64,000 bases of DNA from Paraperibacillus marinus (lineage in GTDB: Bacteria > Bacillota > Bacilli > Bacillales > DSM-1321): positions 3,286,001 through 3,350,000 of the forward strand of contig NZ_CP143542.1 in NCBI RefSeq assembly GCF_046237605.1. The letters run 5' to 3'. The position numbers were made by a program, and so were the translations under genes. How positions within the stretch are numbered: the first letter of the stretch is position 1; every line of letters starts with the position of its first letter. Below are positions 8,401 through 17,102 of this stretch, piece after piece. The notes under the pieces were generated by a model. It saw only the letters and a list, made by a program, of their open reading frames with translations, did not search any database and was not told where the DNA came from.

Positions 8401-9228
8401 CCCGGCCCCTTCAAGACGCTCAATGATCTGCAGGTCATCAAGGAAATTCTCGGCTCTCGGGGCAGGGCCGCCCGGTGCCTTGGACAGCTCAAGGGCTTCA
8501 TTCAGGTAATCCCTTGCCGCTTGAAGCTTCAGCGAAATATCAAGAAGCAGATGCTCCGCTATCGGCAGTTCATCAATCGTCCCGGCATCCTGGACCTCGT
8601 ACAGGCTGACCACTTCTGACAGCCACCCGGCCGGATCCGGGTTGGACATGGAAAACTCATAGAGCGCCCGCACGATCTCAGCAAGCGCCAGGTCGCTCCG
8701 GTCACTAGAAAAAGCATCCACGAGCCGGAAGAATCTTTCATTGCCTTCATCTGCATAATGCTCCTCAAACAAATCTTCCATGATTTCATCCTTCATGATT
8801 TCAGCCTCAGTGGCGTCCGCTATCCGGAAGCCGGGATCGGCATCAATCAGATAATAATATTTGCGGATAACCTCCAGACAGAAGGAGTGGAGTGTTGAAA
8901 TGGAAGCCCTGTTTACAAGACTGAGCTGCTTCCGGATATGCTGGGAAGCGTGATTTTCACGAATGGCCGTTTCCAGCGCCCCGGATATCCGATGGCGCAT
9001 CTCGGCAGCCGACGCATTGGTGAAGGTAACCACTAGCAATTCATCTATGTTGACCGGATCTGTTTCCGATAGTATTTTCTGTATGATTCTGTTAACGAGG
9101 ACGGCCGTTTTTCCTGAGCCCGCGGCTGCTGCGACCAGGATATCCTGATCCTTCGCCCAGATAGCCTTCCACTGGGCATCTGTCCATGTGGCGTCCAGGG
9201 GCTTCTCGGGAATCATCGTCTTAGTCAT
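5482..9228 (-). CDS. addA: ATP-dependent helicase/nuclease subunit A
   Basis: A 1248-residue UvrD-like helicase-nuclease. Walker A is AAAGSGKTAVLVNRII at about residue 33. Helicase motifs II (VDEYQDTN), IV (LNQNFRS) and VI (EEMRVLYVALTRAKEKLYL) are all present. The C-terminal PD-(D/E)xK nuclease is marked by GTVLLDFKTD at about 1185-1195. With AddB it forms the Firmicutes counterpart of RecBCD: it unwinds and trims double-strand ends up to Chi and loads RecA. The start overlaps the addB stop by 8 bases. Length and motifs are those of a normal, intact AddA. Confidence 0.97.
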   Translation of the reverse strand: MTKTMIPEKPLDATWTDAQWKAIWAKDQDILVAAAAGSGKTAVLVNRIIQKILSETDPVNIDELLVVTFTNASAAEMRHRISGALETAIRENHASQHIRKQLSLVNRASISTLHSFCLEVIRKYYYLIDADPGFRIADATEAEIMKDEIMEDLFEEHYADEGNERFFRLVDAFSSDRSDLALAEIVRALYEFSMSNPDPAGWLSEVVSLYEVQDAGTIDELPIAEHLLLDISLKLQAARDYLNEALELSKAPGGPAPRAENFLDDLQIIERLEGAGGWDELYEFIQNVSFGTLKRASGKEYIKDLADQSKKYRDSAKKIIDDLKKELFSRRPESFLRDMAELKGFAETLVMLAAQFRERFSEAKKEKGLVDFSDLEHFCLQILSARDAEGVLIPSEAALDYRAKFKEVLVDEYQDTNMVQETILNLVTSDGEENGNLFMVGDVKQSIYRFRLAEPNLFLQKYSRFTREGTDGGLKIDLNQNFRSRSEVLDGTNFLFKQIMGMTVGEIHYDEDAELKKGAPYPENEPYPIDLLLIDQSASGESEEEPGSSEGADSAFEGEELEKAQGEARLMARVIKEMIDERRPVFDAKTKTSRPVQYRDIVILLRSMPWASQIMEEFKKQGIPIYANLSTGYFEATEVAIMMSLLKVIDNPLQDIPLASVLRSPIVGLNEEEMARIRLYSKGSSFYEAVSVFCREADAGTESAYEKVNLFHTRLGRWRTMAREGSLSELIWELYSETRFYDFTGGMPGGKQRQANLRALYDRARQYEESSFRGLFRFLRFIERMQERGGDLGAARALSEQEDVVRIMTIHSSKGLEFPFVFTAGLARQFNMMDIRKSYLLDKDLGFAAKYVNPELQITYPSLAQLAFKKKKQLETISEEMRVLYVALTRAKEKLYLIGTVKDAEKSLSDWAVHRTSKDWLLKNYVRAGAKSYMDWIGPAVVRHGSAAGILEAPPQGAADIESHPSRWNITIVGAGELAGEAEEAVTQDSWLDDVEKGEPVHFASGYSEAVKHQLEWQYGHAEAAVLRSKQSVSELKRQLEIRDAETSTDLVDKFKKPYLTRPRFMQEKSISPSERGTIMHTVMQHINLREDVSPERISEKVGELIQRELLTEDQAAAVSVPLISGFFETDIGRRLRSAHSVQREVPFNLSLPAAEVYGDWKDGEERVLVQGVIDCIFEDDQGTVLLDFKTDAIQGRYYSGFEGARDILADRYRTQISYYSTAIEQILKKPVTERYLFFFDGAHLLRL

Positions 9229-12200
9229 TTACAGCACCCCCTTTTATCAATGAAAGCACTTCCTTCTCTTTCTTCGGAATCAGCACCCGATATTTATTGT
9301 CTTCAAGTGAAGGATCGAATTGGCAGACGGTTTTATAAGGACAGAAGGTGCATGGTACATCATCCTTCAGCTTATAGGGAGCAATCTCCACTTCTCCGTC
9401 GACAATCCTGTCCCCTGCCTGCTGATATAATCCCCTCACATGTTTACCCAGATTGGCAAATTCCTGGCTGCTTGCCACCCGTGATGATGAGTTAAGCGTT
9501 CCGTCCTTTTTGAATCCTGCCTGGATGATCTGTGAGCTTCCTTCGGCAAGGGTTGAATCCATCATCTCAAGGACCCCTTTCTCGCCAAGAAGAAGTCCCT
9601 TCATCTTGAAGCTCTTGAAGATTTCTTCCTCGATTTGATCCTTCGAGAGCATGCCACTCGTCTTGACCATCGGATTATGGACATGGAAATAAAGGACGCC
9701 TGCCGGCATGGCCTCTTTTCCGATCAGCGAACGCGAGTGTGTCACGATGATATCCAGGTACGTGAGCATCTGCAGGGCGAGGCCGTAATACACTTCGCTT
9801 AGATTCAGCTCTTTTGAACTGGATTTATAATCAAGCACCCTCAAATAGATGCCTTCCGCGCCTTCCGCGCTGTCCACCCTGTCAATCCTGCCGGCAAGCT
9901 CCATTTTGACCCCATTTTTCAGTGTAAAGGAGAGCGGGGGAAGCTCTCCGTTTTTTCCAAACCCAAGTTCAAGGCCAACCGGGTTGAATCCGCTCGCCCT
10001 GGCATGTTCGCTCAATACGAGTGAAGCGCGCCCAATGATCTGCTGCAGCTTGCGTGCAATATAATTATGTCTGTTGGTGCTAAGCAGGATCTGGTTTTGG
10101 AGTCTTGGTGCAAGCTTTGTGACTGCCTGTGCGGCAAGCTCCATGCAGGTATCCCTGGTCAGCGAGGCCCAGGAGATGTTCCTTTCGCTTAAATAATCCG
10201 CAATCATCTTGAGTGCCGCGTGGAACATTTCGCCTATATCCGGGGCATCCAGCCGGAATATTTTCCGCTCTTCAAGCTTGAGGCCGTGTGCTGCAAAATG
10301 TGAAAACGCACAGCTGTTGAAAAGTTCCATCCGGGAGACACTGGCCTGGATCTTATCGCCGTAAATCTGCCTGCTTGTGCTACCGTCCAGCTTTTTCGTC
10401 GCATTCTTATAGAACAGACTCGACAGGACCATTTCTGCATCCTGCTTCCAGTCGGGATGTTCAAGAAAGCTGTTGTATACATCCCACCATAAAGGGTGGA
10501 TGCTGTATTTCCTTTTTTTCAGCTGAAGCTGTGAGGCAAGATAAGAAAGCGCAGTATGGTGATTGACAATAAAGCCAAGCTGCGCATCCGGGGATGCTTC
10601 GGAAGGATCGTTCACCCACGCTTCTTCCACAGCATGCGGGAACAGTTCCTTAATCCTTTTGATATAGGGAGATGGAATAAGGGATTTCCCCTCCTCGTCA
10701 GCCAGCGGATAGGAGAGGTACAGGCCCTCCGAGGGTGTAGTGAACAGCTTGTATGCAGTGAACTCCTCATCCAGCAGCCTGGTCCTCGTGCTTGGCGCTA
10801 TTTCCATTCCCGAAGCGAGCATGAATTCACGGTCATTATCCGAGAACACACCTTCCTCCGCGATTTTAGCAGGAAGGACACCCTCATTCAGGCCAATGGC
10901 AAAGACAGCCTTGATGTCGCTCAGCCGGGAAATATCCACATTGCTGACCAGGACCTGGTCTATTGCGGGCGGAATCAGGGAAAATTTCATCGTTTCCATG
11001 CCGGCTTCAAGCAAAAGGATGAATTTCTTGAGTGTGACCGGCTCATCACCGAGCATATCGACGAACTGATCGAGCAGCTCCATGACGGCGTTCCACGCCT
11101 GTTCATGCTCACGCGCCCTGGCGAGGTCGCCCATTTCTTCGGCTGCCAGCTTAAACTTCTCAAGCTTCTCCGGTATCCTCAGTTCTTCCAGGAATAAATA
11201 GAGCGCCTCACAGTAATCCCGGCCATCCCCTGCGCGCTTCAAGCGGCGGGAAAGCCTCAGGATCGGGGAGGTTATCATCTCCTTCCATTCATTCAGGAGT
11301 GCCTCCGTCTCCCGCTCATCATCCGTCTGGCCCCGGTCTTCAAGCTCAAGGCCCCGGATCCGCCTGAAGGTCCAAGGATCCTTTGCCGTCCAGCCCCGGC
11401 CCTTGATGCCGCGGGAAAGCACATAGTTCTCCAGGATATCCGCCCTTTGGCGCATCACTGCCTGGCTGCCTTCTACAGGGAAAAGCAGCTCGGTCTTCAC
11501 GGCCCGGAAGACCGGCTCATACCTCCAATTGGCCGCGATGGTTTCAAGCGCAGACCGGATCAGTTCTATGACCGGATGATTCAGCATTGATCGTTTGGCA
11601 TCTATGAAAATAGGGATTTCATAATCCGTGAAAACCGTCTGGATCAGATCCTGATAAGCTGCGGAGTTCCTCATCAGGACCGCGATTTCCTTCCAGCGGA
11701 AGCCCCTTTCTCTGGCCAGCTCCGTAATTTTCCTTGCGGCACCCTCCACTTCCGCCCTGCGGCTGACTGCCTCATGAATCGATATAGCGGCATTGTCGGC
11801 GTACGGCTGCGGGGGCCTGCCTGCGAAATTTGCCTCCAGATGCCTGAGGGACGCATCCTTGAATCTGTGCGGATCTTTTAAGATCTGCTCATCTATGGAA
11901 AGTCCCTGCTTCATGGCCATTCCGTAGAGCGTCCTGTATGTAGACTGAGTCTGCCGGAACAGGTGGAAGGGATCCTCCCCGCCGTACGGGTCCGCTTCAT
12001 CCACTGTAAGCGAGATTGTCAGTTTCGGACATACCCTCATCAGGCCCTCTATCACCTGAAGTTCCTGCGGAGTCAGGCTGTAAAAGCCATCAATATAGAT
12101 CTCCGCATTCCGAAGATAGCTGGAGTCTTCAAGCTTCTCGGCAAGCAGCTTAAAATAATCCTCTGAATCAATATATTTTCCCTGCAGCTCCTGCTCAAAT

Positions 12201-12700
12201 GTCTCATAGATCAGCTGCAGGTCATGCAGCTTGTCCGATAGCGCTGCTCCTCCCGCCTGCCGGTCCGGCTGGAGCTCCTTCATCTGCTCCGGGGAAACAA
12301 GATACCGCTTGAATTCTGTCAGGATTTCCTCCATATGGGTGATAAAGCCCGGCTTGTCCGAGCTTCGCTGAAAGATCCTCAGGCTGTCCTTCTTTTCTTC
12401 CAGGATCTTTTGGATGAGCATGGTGATACCCACGCTGTTCAAATGGGTCCGGGTAAGGCCGCCCGTCTCCTGCAGCACCCTCCAGGCAAGCCTGGTGAAA
12501 CTGTAGACCTGGGCACGGATCATTCCGCCGAGCCCGGGTGTGTTAATCAATTTATATTCGGATTGAAAGGTCATCTGTTCAGGGACTATATAAATGATCG
12601 GATGACCGGACGGGTCCTGAAACAGCTTCTCCCTGATTTCATCCAGGATAACAGCTGTCTTTCCTGTACCGGATCTTCCCAGTAAAAAACGAAGGGACAT
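9221..12700 (-). CDS. addB: ATP-dependent helicase/nuclease subunit B
   Basis: A 1159-residue protein with Walker A LLGRSGTGKTAVILDEI near the N-terminus and an AddB-type inactivated helicase core. The C-terminal nuclease domain has LRVLDYKSSSKELNLSEVYY. An iron-sulphur cluster is signalled by a first cysteine in SCAFSHFAAHGLKLEERK and the closing CTFCPYKTVCQFD. AddB recognises Chi and provides one of the two nuclease sites of AddAB. It is the first gene of the addB-addA pair; AGGAGG lies 5 bases before the ATG. A LexA-like half site upstream was judged too weak to report as a feature. Confidence 0.97.
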   Translation of the reverse strand: MSLRFLLGRSGTGKTAVILDEIREKLFQDPSGHPIIYIVPEQMTFQSEYKLINTPGLGGMIRAQVYSFTRLAWRVLQETGGLTRTHLNSVGITMLIQKILEEKKDSLRIFQRSSDKPGFITHMEEILTEFKRYLVSPEQMKELQPDRQAGGAALSDKLHDLQLIYETFEQELQGKYIDSEDYFKLLAEKLEDSSYLRNAEIYIDGFYSLTPQELQVIEGLMRVCPKLTISLTVDEADPYGGEDPFHLFRQTQSTYRTLYGMAMKQGLSIDEQILKDPHRFKDASLRHLEANFAGRPPQPYADNAAISIHEAVSRRAEVEGAARKITELARERGFRWKEIAVLMRNSAAYQDLIQTVFTDYEIPIFIDAKRSMLNHPVIELIRSALETIAANWRYEPVFRAVKTELLFPVEGSQAVMRQRADILENYVLSRGIKGRGWTAKDPWTFRRIRGLELEDRGQTDDERETEALLNEWKEMITSPILRLSRRLKRAGDGRDYCEALYLFLEELRIPEKLEKFKLAAEEMGDLARAREHEQAWNAVMELLDQFVDMLGDEPVTLKKFILLLEAGMETMKFSLIPPAIDQVLVSNVDISRLSDIKAVFAIGLNEGVLPAKIAEEGVFSDNDREFMLASGMEIAPSTRTRLLDEEFTAYKLFTTPSEGLYLSYPLADEEGKSLIPSPYIKRIKELFPHAVEEAWVNDPSEASPDAQLGFIVNHHTALSYLASQLQLKKRKYSIHPLWWDVYNSFLEHPDWKQDAEMVLSSLFYKNATKKLDGSTSRQIYGDKIQASVSRMELFNSCAFSHFAAHGLKLEERKIFRLDAPDIGEMFHAALKMIADYLSERNISWASLTRDTCMELAAQAVTKLAPRLQNQILLSTNRHNYIARKLQQIIGRASLVLSEHARASGFNPVGLELGFGKNGELPPLSFTLKNGVKMELAGRIDRVDSAEGAEGIYLRVLDYKSSSKELNLSEVYYGLALQMLTYLDIIVTHSRSLIGKEAMPAGVLYFHVHNPMVKTSGMLSKDQIEEEIFKSFKMKGLLLGEKGVLEMMDSTLAEGSSQIIQAGFKKDGTLNSSSRVASSQEFANLGKHVRGLYQQAGDRIVDGEVEIAPYKLKDDVPCTFCPYKTVCQFDPSLEDNKYRVLIPKKEKEVLSLIKGGAVND

Positions 12701-12809
12701 GGTTTGCCTCCTAATCTATTCATTATCCCCATTTTATCATAAATCCGCTTTCGTTTTACAAACAAACGTTCTGAATCCGACTGTCAAATTTTATGAAAGC
12801 AAAGAAAAA

Positions 12810-12832
12810 ACAGCACCATCGCGCGGTGCTGT
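12810..12832 (-). terminator. Terminator after the TVP38-family gene
   Basis: ACAGCACC / GGTGCTGT stem with a GC-rich loop, followed on the minus strand by a run of T. Confidence 0.8.
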
Positions 12833-12855
12833 CCCAGACTGTATAAACAAGGCCT

Positions 12856-13479
12856 TTATCCTCGTTCTCTTTTCCTATCCCTCTCCACACTTTTGTTCAG
12901 CCGCGCCTCAATCTGCTTACCCGCAAACCATAAGAGGAAGATGACGCCGGCCAGGATGGCCGAGCGGATAGGCTGGTGAATGAGCGCTGCTATATCATAT
13001 CCGACAAAGCTGATGGAAAACACCATGACCATTTTGCCGGCCAGGATGGCAAGTCCATACTGAAGCGGGCTAATATGGGAAAGCCCTGCTACGATGTTGA
13101 CCATGGCCGAAGGTGTAAAAGGGAAACACAGCATGATGAACAGGGGACCGAAGCCATGGCGGTCCACCCAGTCCATGATTTTCCTGAACTGCTTATGTTT
13201 CTCGAGAAAGCGGAAAGCCTTCCCCTGGCCATATTTCCTGACCAGCCAGAACACAAGATATGCTCCGGCACACGAGCCAACCCATGAAAATAAAAACCCT
13301 AGCCAGAGTCCAAATGCACTGGCATTGGCGAGCACGAATACCACGAGCGGCAGAAACGGAAGAAAAGCCTCCAGGAATGGAAGCAGGATGCCCGGGAGCG
13401 GTCCGAGCGCACGGTAATCCCGTATAAGTTCGTATATATGATCGAGTGTCAGCCATTCCTTGATATCATTAAGGTCCAT
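12856..13479 (-). CDS. yhjE: TVP38/TMEM64 family membrane protein (YhjE-like)
   Basis: A 207-residue protein with about five hydrophobic segments. The TVP38/DedA-type core is visible: GILLPFLEAFLPFLPLVVFV, then FLFSWVGSCAGAYLVFWLVR, and FCFPFTP-like CFPFTPSAMVNIVAGLSHI. The family consists of inner-membrane proteins thought to move lipids or support proton-coupled processes; the exact substrate is not known. In B. subtilis yhjE lies next to yhjD, as here (yhjD starts 248 bases away, divergent). A GGAG ribosome site precedes the ATG. The basic C-terminal tail is short. Confidence 0.8.
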   Translation of the reverse strand: MDLNDIKEWLTLDHIYELIRDYRALGPLPGILLPFLEAFLPFLPLVVFVLANASAFGLWLGFLFSWVGSCAGAYLVFWLVRKYGQGKAFRFLEKHKQFRKIMDWVDRHGFGPLFIMLCFPFTPSAMVNIVAGLSHISPLQYGLAILAGKMVMVFSISFVGYDIAALIHQPIRSAILAGVIFLLWFAGKQIEARLNKSVERDRKRERG

Positions 13480-13726
13480 GAGTTACTCCTTAGCCGCTGG
13501 ATGTATGTATGGTTACGAAAAAGCGGGCCTATTCTTTTATCATCTCTTTTCCCTGCCTGCCCCAGGCTAACCCCTGATTCTCCGTGTTTATTATTCCCAT
13601 TTAGAAAACATACTGTAAATATGCCATATATTTTTAACTTACCACAATATTTTACTGGCATAAATAAATTTTTTTCCTATATAATGAGAACAAATGTTCT
13701 TTTTTAAGAAGGGAGGCTTTGGGAGC

Positions 13727-14098
13727 ATGACACGGATACCTGAAGGTGACCGGGACATCATTGAAAGTGCCATCTACCTGCCGATGGTGCTGACCATCTT
13801 AAACCGGGACTTGGCGGTCATCGAGCAAAGTCCGTTTAAGCTGAAGCGCCCATACATACAACTGATTGAAGAAACCATGAAGGCCGTGCAGAGGGACCTG
13901 ACGGAGACAAAACACTATCTGCGGAAGGAAAACATTAAGGTGAGCGAAGTTAAAAGGGACGAGGCATTCACCATGTATCTATTCCTGTACAGGGGCTATG
14001 AGGAGCGTCATAACTATTTCAACCCCCGCCTCAGGAACAAGGTGGAGGAGCTGCTTGCTTATTATTTATTTCAAAGATTCACCATGAGAGTCACGTAA
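13727..14098 (+). CDS. yhjD: YhjD-like protein of unknown function
   Basis: A 123-residue soluble, mostly helical protein: TRIPEGDRDIIESAIYLPMV at the start, then RPYIQLIEETMKAVQRDL and a C-terminal YNPRLRNKVEELLAYYL-like segment. Length, N-terminus and place beside yhjE and comK match B. subtilis YhjD, whose role is not known. The frame is open from 13694, but GGGAGG upstream favours the ATG at 13727. A TATAAT box lies at about 13678-13684, with no clear -35 partner. Confidence 0.7.
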   Translation: MTRIPEGDRDIIESAIYLPMVLTILNRDLAVIEQSPFKLKRPYIQLIEETMKAVQRDLTETKHYLRKENIKVSEVKRDEAFTMYLFLYRGYEERHNYFNPRLRNKVEELLAYYLFQRFTMRVT

Positions 14099-14101
14099 AT
14101 G

Positions 14102-14131
14102 GCCGAGAAGCGCGAAAGACTGCTTCCCGGC
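14102..14131. terminator. Terminator between yhjD and comK
   Basis: GCCG-a-GAAGC pairs with GCTTC-c-CGGC around a 10-base loop, followed by CTTACTTTTT. It lies between convergent genes. One A-C mismatch weakens the stem. Confidence 0.65.
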
Positions 14132-14145
14132 TTACTTTTTAAGGA

Positions 14146-14718
14146 TCAGCGGCGCCTGTTCATCAGAAAATAGTTCGCCTGCATGTCAGCGGCTTCTCCG
14201 GCTGTGTTTGTAAACAGATACATGGACTTCCTCTGTGTTTCTTCAATTCTTTGAATCAGCTTGGTCCGGAGCATGGCCGTACGGAACATCTGGCTTTCAA
14301 AAGAAGAAAAGGAAATGGGTATCGTTATTTTCTTTTTATTCCTGAAAGATACGATTGTCTCGCCTGATTCCGTGCGCTGGTAGGAATCGACATGTTCATG
14401 TGATATCCAGATGCAGTCTTCCCGGCCAGGCGAATTGGTTGGAAAAAAGAAGATATTGCTCGTCGGGTCTATGGTTATAGGAAGCTTGTGAGTGATCCCG
14501 AGCAGCTGGCGCGTGCCGTCCTTCCTGCCTTCATAGCTGGAACCAAAGTATTCACAGCTCTTTTTAATGATATCAATCGGCTTGAACGGAGTAGTAAATT
14601 CCTCGTTAATTTCATGGATCTGCGAATAGATCCTGCTTCCATATTCCAGCGGCAGAACGACTAAAGTATAAGGATTGATTTCATACTCTTCAATTAGTGT
14701 CGGCTTAAGGCTTTCCAT
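14146..14718 (-). CDS. comK: Competence transcription factor ComK
   Basis: A 190-residue protein with the ComK hallmarks: EYEINPYTLVVLPLEYGSRI near the start, CEYFGSSYEGRKDGTRQLLG, the THKLPITIDPTSNIFFFPT segment, WISHEHVDSY and ISFSSFESQMFRTAMLRTKL. ComK is the master activator of DNA-uptake genes in bacilli; it binds paired AT boxes as dimers and activates its own gene. Length is normal (B. subtilis has 192 residues) and no frame damage is seen, so competence may be possible. AAGGAG precedes the ATG. The 220 bases upstream are very AT-rich and hold imperfect AAAA-N5-TTTT-like boxes at about 14800-14835. Confidence 0.95.
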   Translation of the reverse strand: MESLKPTLIEEYEINPYTLVVLPLEYGSRIYSQIHEINEEFTTPFKPIDIIKKSCEYFGSSYEGRKDGTRQLLGITHKLPITIDPTSNIFFFPTNSPGREDCIWISHEHVDSYQRTESGETIVSFRNKKKITIPISFSSFESQMFRTAMLRTKLIQRIEETQRKSMYLFTNTAGEAADMQANYFLMNRRR

Positions 14719-14941
14719 AGCCCGCTCCTTTCCGAATATCCACTTTTTGGTATATTAGTCCTACTAACATCATAACATGGATTTTCGTACAATATATAGA
14801 ATTTTTTAGAAAATTTTAATTTTTTCATCATTTCCTTAAATAATCATGCTATTAAACGAGAAAAATAAAATATAATTGCTTATTCATTAAAAAAATGCCT
14901 TCCAATATTAAAGAAAAGCCGCCCGAACTCCCCTCTCTTTA

Positions 14942-15244
14942 TTAATCTTCCTCTGCAATCACCGTGGCATTATAAATAACCACCCGCTTGCCATCCAGGT
15001 CGAACAAGACTTTATTGCCATATTCGGTATCCTGGATATCAATTTTTCCTTCATAGGTTTTGAGGAGCTTGCCGTTTGTTCCATAAACCTTGACCGTTCT
15101 CTCAAGACCTCCGGAAGAATTGGATTTCATGCTCTTCAGGGCGCGTTCCCCGCCTGCCGTGTTAAAGTACCAGATTACAAACCCTGCGATCATAAAGAGT
15201 ATGACCGAAGTAATAACAATTCCAATTTTTGTGTTTTTACTCAA
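14942..15244 (-). CDS. DUF5052-like membrane-anchored protein
   Basis: A 100-residue protein if started at the TTG at 15244, which has GGGAGTGGGG just upstream; the open frame extends further but the upstream part is unlikely. Residues about 6-27 form one membrane segment (IGIVITSVILFMIAGFVIWY). The outer part has GGLERTVKVYGTNGKLLKTY and DLDGKRVVIYNATVIAEED, a pattern I associate with DUF5052. Function is unknown. It sits alone between comK and an IDEAL-domain gene, in its own orientation group. Confidence 0.6.
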   Translation of the reverse strand: MSKNTKIGIVITSVILFMIAGFVIWYFNTAGGERALKSMKSNSSGGLERTVKVYGTNGKLLKTYEGKIDIQDTEYGNKVLFDLDGKRVVIYNATVIAEED

Positions 15245-15423
15245 TATTCCCCACTCCCTTTTATAGGCTATACGTCCTGGGCCGGCCGTTGGTTTCATAT
15301 AAAAAACCCGATACATGAATGAGCCGGGAATTTGGATCTGTAAGTTTTTTGAAAATTGAAACTTTTGGTTTAATTTTATCCCATTTCCCCATATAATAAG
15401 AAAAAGGACCAGGGGTGATCTGG

Positions 15424-15663
15424 ATGAGCAAAAAGAATTCCTATTCAGATTTAATGAAACGAACTGTCATGGACCGGAACAAACACCATATGAGCTATAT
15501 GCAGAATCTATTTATCGACATGCTCCTGAATGAAGTTACCCTCACACGCAGCCTCGAACGCCTCGATCATGAAATAGACCAGGCACTGGACGACAGGGAC
15601 GAAATCCTTTTCCATTCGCTCAGTGCCAAACGGAAAGAGCTTGTCACGAGATATGGAACATAA
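15424..15663 (+). CDS. IDEAL domain protein
   Basis: A 79-residue protein. The C-terminal half, LFIDMLLNEVTLTRSLERLD followed by HEIDQALDDRDEILFHSLSA, is an IDEAL domain, a short helical module found in Bacillus proteins such as YpiB and often joined to regulatory proteins. In B. subtilis a small IDEAL protein (YhzC) sits near comK, so this may be its counterpart; that link is from memory of gene order. A GTG at 15415 is an alternative start, but the ATG at 15424 sits better behind the GGGGTGAT ribosome site. Confidence 0.75.
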   Translation: MSKKNSYSDLMKRTVMDRNKHHMSYMQNLFIDMLLNEVTLTRSLERLDHEIDQALDDRDEILFHSLSAKRKELVTRYGT

Positions 15664-15668
15664 GAAAA

Positions 15669-15700
15669 AAGGGATGCGAAGATTTCTTTTCGCATCCCTT
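15669..15700. terminator. Bidirectional terminator, IDEAL gene / yhfN
   Basis: A 12-bp perfect stem AAGGGATGCGAA / TTCGCATCCCTT with an 8-base loop, flanked by A and T runs, between convergent genes. Confidence 0.9.
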
Positions 15701-16965
15701 TATTTTTGCTTTTCTTCCCAGTCCTGCAGCATGGATATTCTCTCAATCATGGTTGGATGGGTATAGCGGAACAGTTTTACGAGATATGGAGGATTCACCT
15801 GGCTGAGACCTGACCGGGTCAGCTCCTGGAACGATGTGATGCCCGCTTCCTTATCCTTTGTCATCTCGATGGCATAACGGTCCGCCCGCATCTCCTGGTA
15901 TCTCGCCGCCGCATTGGACAGCGGGCTTGAGGCAAAGGAAAGCACCGAGAACAGAAGCAGGATCAGCGGGAAGGATGACAGACTCCCGACGGATTCCACT
16001 TTTAGAATGCTCCCCCACTTCTGCACTGCATAAGAGAGAAGTCTGGACACGAGCCACAGGCCGGCAAGCGAAAGCAGGAGATAGCCCGCTATACCGATAT
16101 ACAGATGCTTTTCAACATAATGTCCCATTTCGTGGGCCATGATGAAAAGAATCTCCTTTTCCCCCAGCTTCCCGAGCGTTGTGTCCCAAAGAACAATCCT
16201 TGAATTGGAGCCGATTCCGTTCACATAGGCATTCATGGAATTTGTTTTTTCCGACATATTCACCTCGTAAACATGCTCGGCCGGAATGTCTGCCTTTGCA
16301 GCGAGCTTTAGGATTTCTCCTTCAAGCTTCTTATCTTTAAGAGGATAAAAGTCATTGTATAGCGGGTCGATCACGACCGGCTGGATGAACATTAAAAACA
16401 GTGTGAACGGGATCGTCAGCAGCCAGGCATACAGCCACCACCTCTTCCCAAACTTTCGGATCAGCCAATAGAGCACTATCACAACTGTACACATCAGGAA
16501 GAACTGAAGCCAGAAGCCGATCAATTCATCCTTCATCCAGGAAGGAAAGCCCTGGGTGGAGATATTGTACTTCCTGGAGAGCCGGTATCCGATATAGCCA
16601 ATCGGCCATGTAAGGATATAGGTGATTCCCGTGAACCAAAAAGTAAAGACGGCGCCCTGCAGTATCCTGTTTTTAACAGAGGCCCCCGCCCAGCGCTCAA
16701 TCAGCCGGGGAAGGCCGGCCAGAAGGAGGAATAAATAAACAGCCCACTCCAGAGGCGCAGACACGAAGAACAGGAAGTTCCGGATGCTGGAATATTCCGT
16801 ACTGATTTTTAATTCACGATCTGTCAGGAATGTGGCCGGATCTGCACTTGTCCCTTTTAATCCCGCAGGAATGCCCGCATCCGCGCCTCCATACAAATAC
16901 CAGTATATGAATGCTGTGTATACCAGGAATATTGCGGCACCCCAAACAGCCCAGCGCCCTGCCAT
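15700..16965 (-). CDS. yhfN: M48-family metalloprotease, CAAX-protease type (YhfN)
   Basis: A 421-residue membrane protease. Several membrane segments precede the catalytic motif LFIMAHEMGHYVEKH at about 280, where HExxH binds zinc. The third ligand is probably in the YQEMRADRYAIEM segment further on. The N-terminal YIGYRLSRKYNISTQGFPSW and the IDPLYNDFYPL segment are typical of Ste24-like CAAX prenyl proteases and of B. subtilis YhfN. The bacterial substrate is unknown. The gene stands alone, with its stop inside a shared terminator. Confidence 0.88.
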   Translation of the reverse strand: MAGRWAVWGAAIFLVYTAFIYWYLYGGADAGIPAGLKGTSADPATFLTDRELKISTEYSSIRNFLFFVSAPLEWAVYLFLLLAGLPRLIERWAGASVKNRILQGAVFTFWFTGITYILTWPIGYIGYRLSRKYNISTQGFPSWMKDELIGFWLQFFLMCTVVIVLYWLIRKFGKRWWLYAWLLTIPFTLFLMFIQPVVIDPLYNDFYPLKDKKLEGEILKLAAKADIPAEHVYEVNMSEKTNSMNAYVNGIGSNSRIVLWDTTLGKLGEKEILFIMAHEMGHYVEKHLYIGIAGYLLLSLAGLWLVSRLLSYAVQKWGSILKVESVGSLSSFPLILLLFSVLSFASSPLSNAAARYQEMRADRYAIEMTKDKEAGITSFQELTRSGLSQVNPPYLVKLFRYTHPTMIERISMLQDWEEKQK

Positions 16966-17102
16966 AAGACAGCCCCCCTCTCTTTATTAGTTTAGCGGAC
17001 TGCCCGAAAAATAGAACAGGCGCAAATGATAAAACATTTCATTATATTGGTTTCACCGTTTTTAAGCACTTTTATGTGCTTCTTCCTCTCTGGAGGAGAT
17101 TG

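Noticed and set aside
5544..12685. Numerous plus- and minus-strand frames of 60-213 codons opposite or within addA and addB
   Set aside because: All lie inside two intact, motif-complete genes and lack ribosome sites.
12740..12775. LexA-like GAAC-N4-GTTT word upstream of addB
   Set aside because: The second half site is imperfect, and SOS control of addAB is not established in bacilli.
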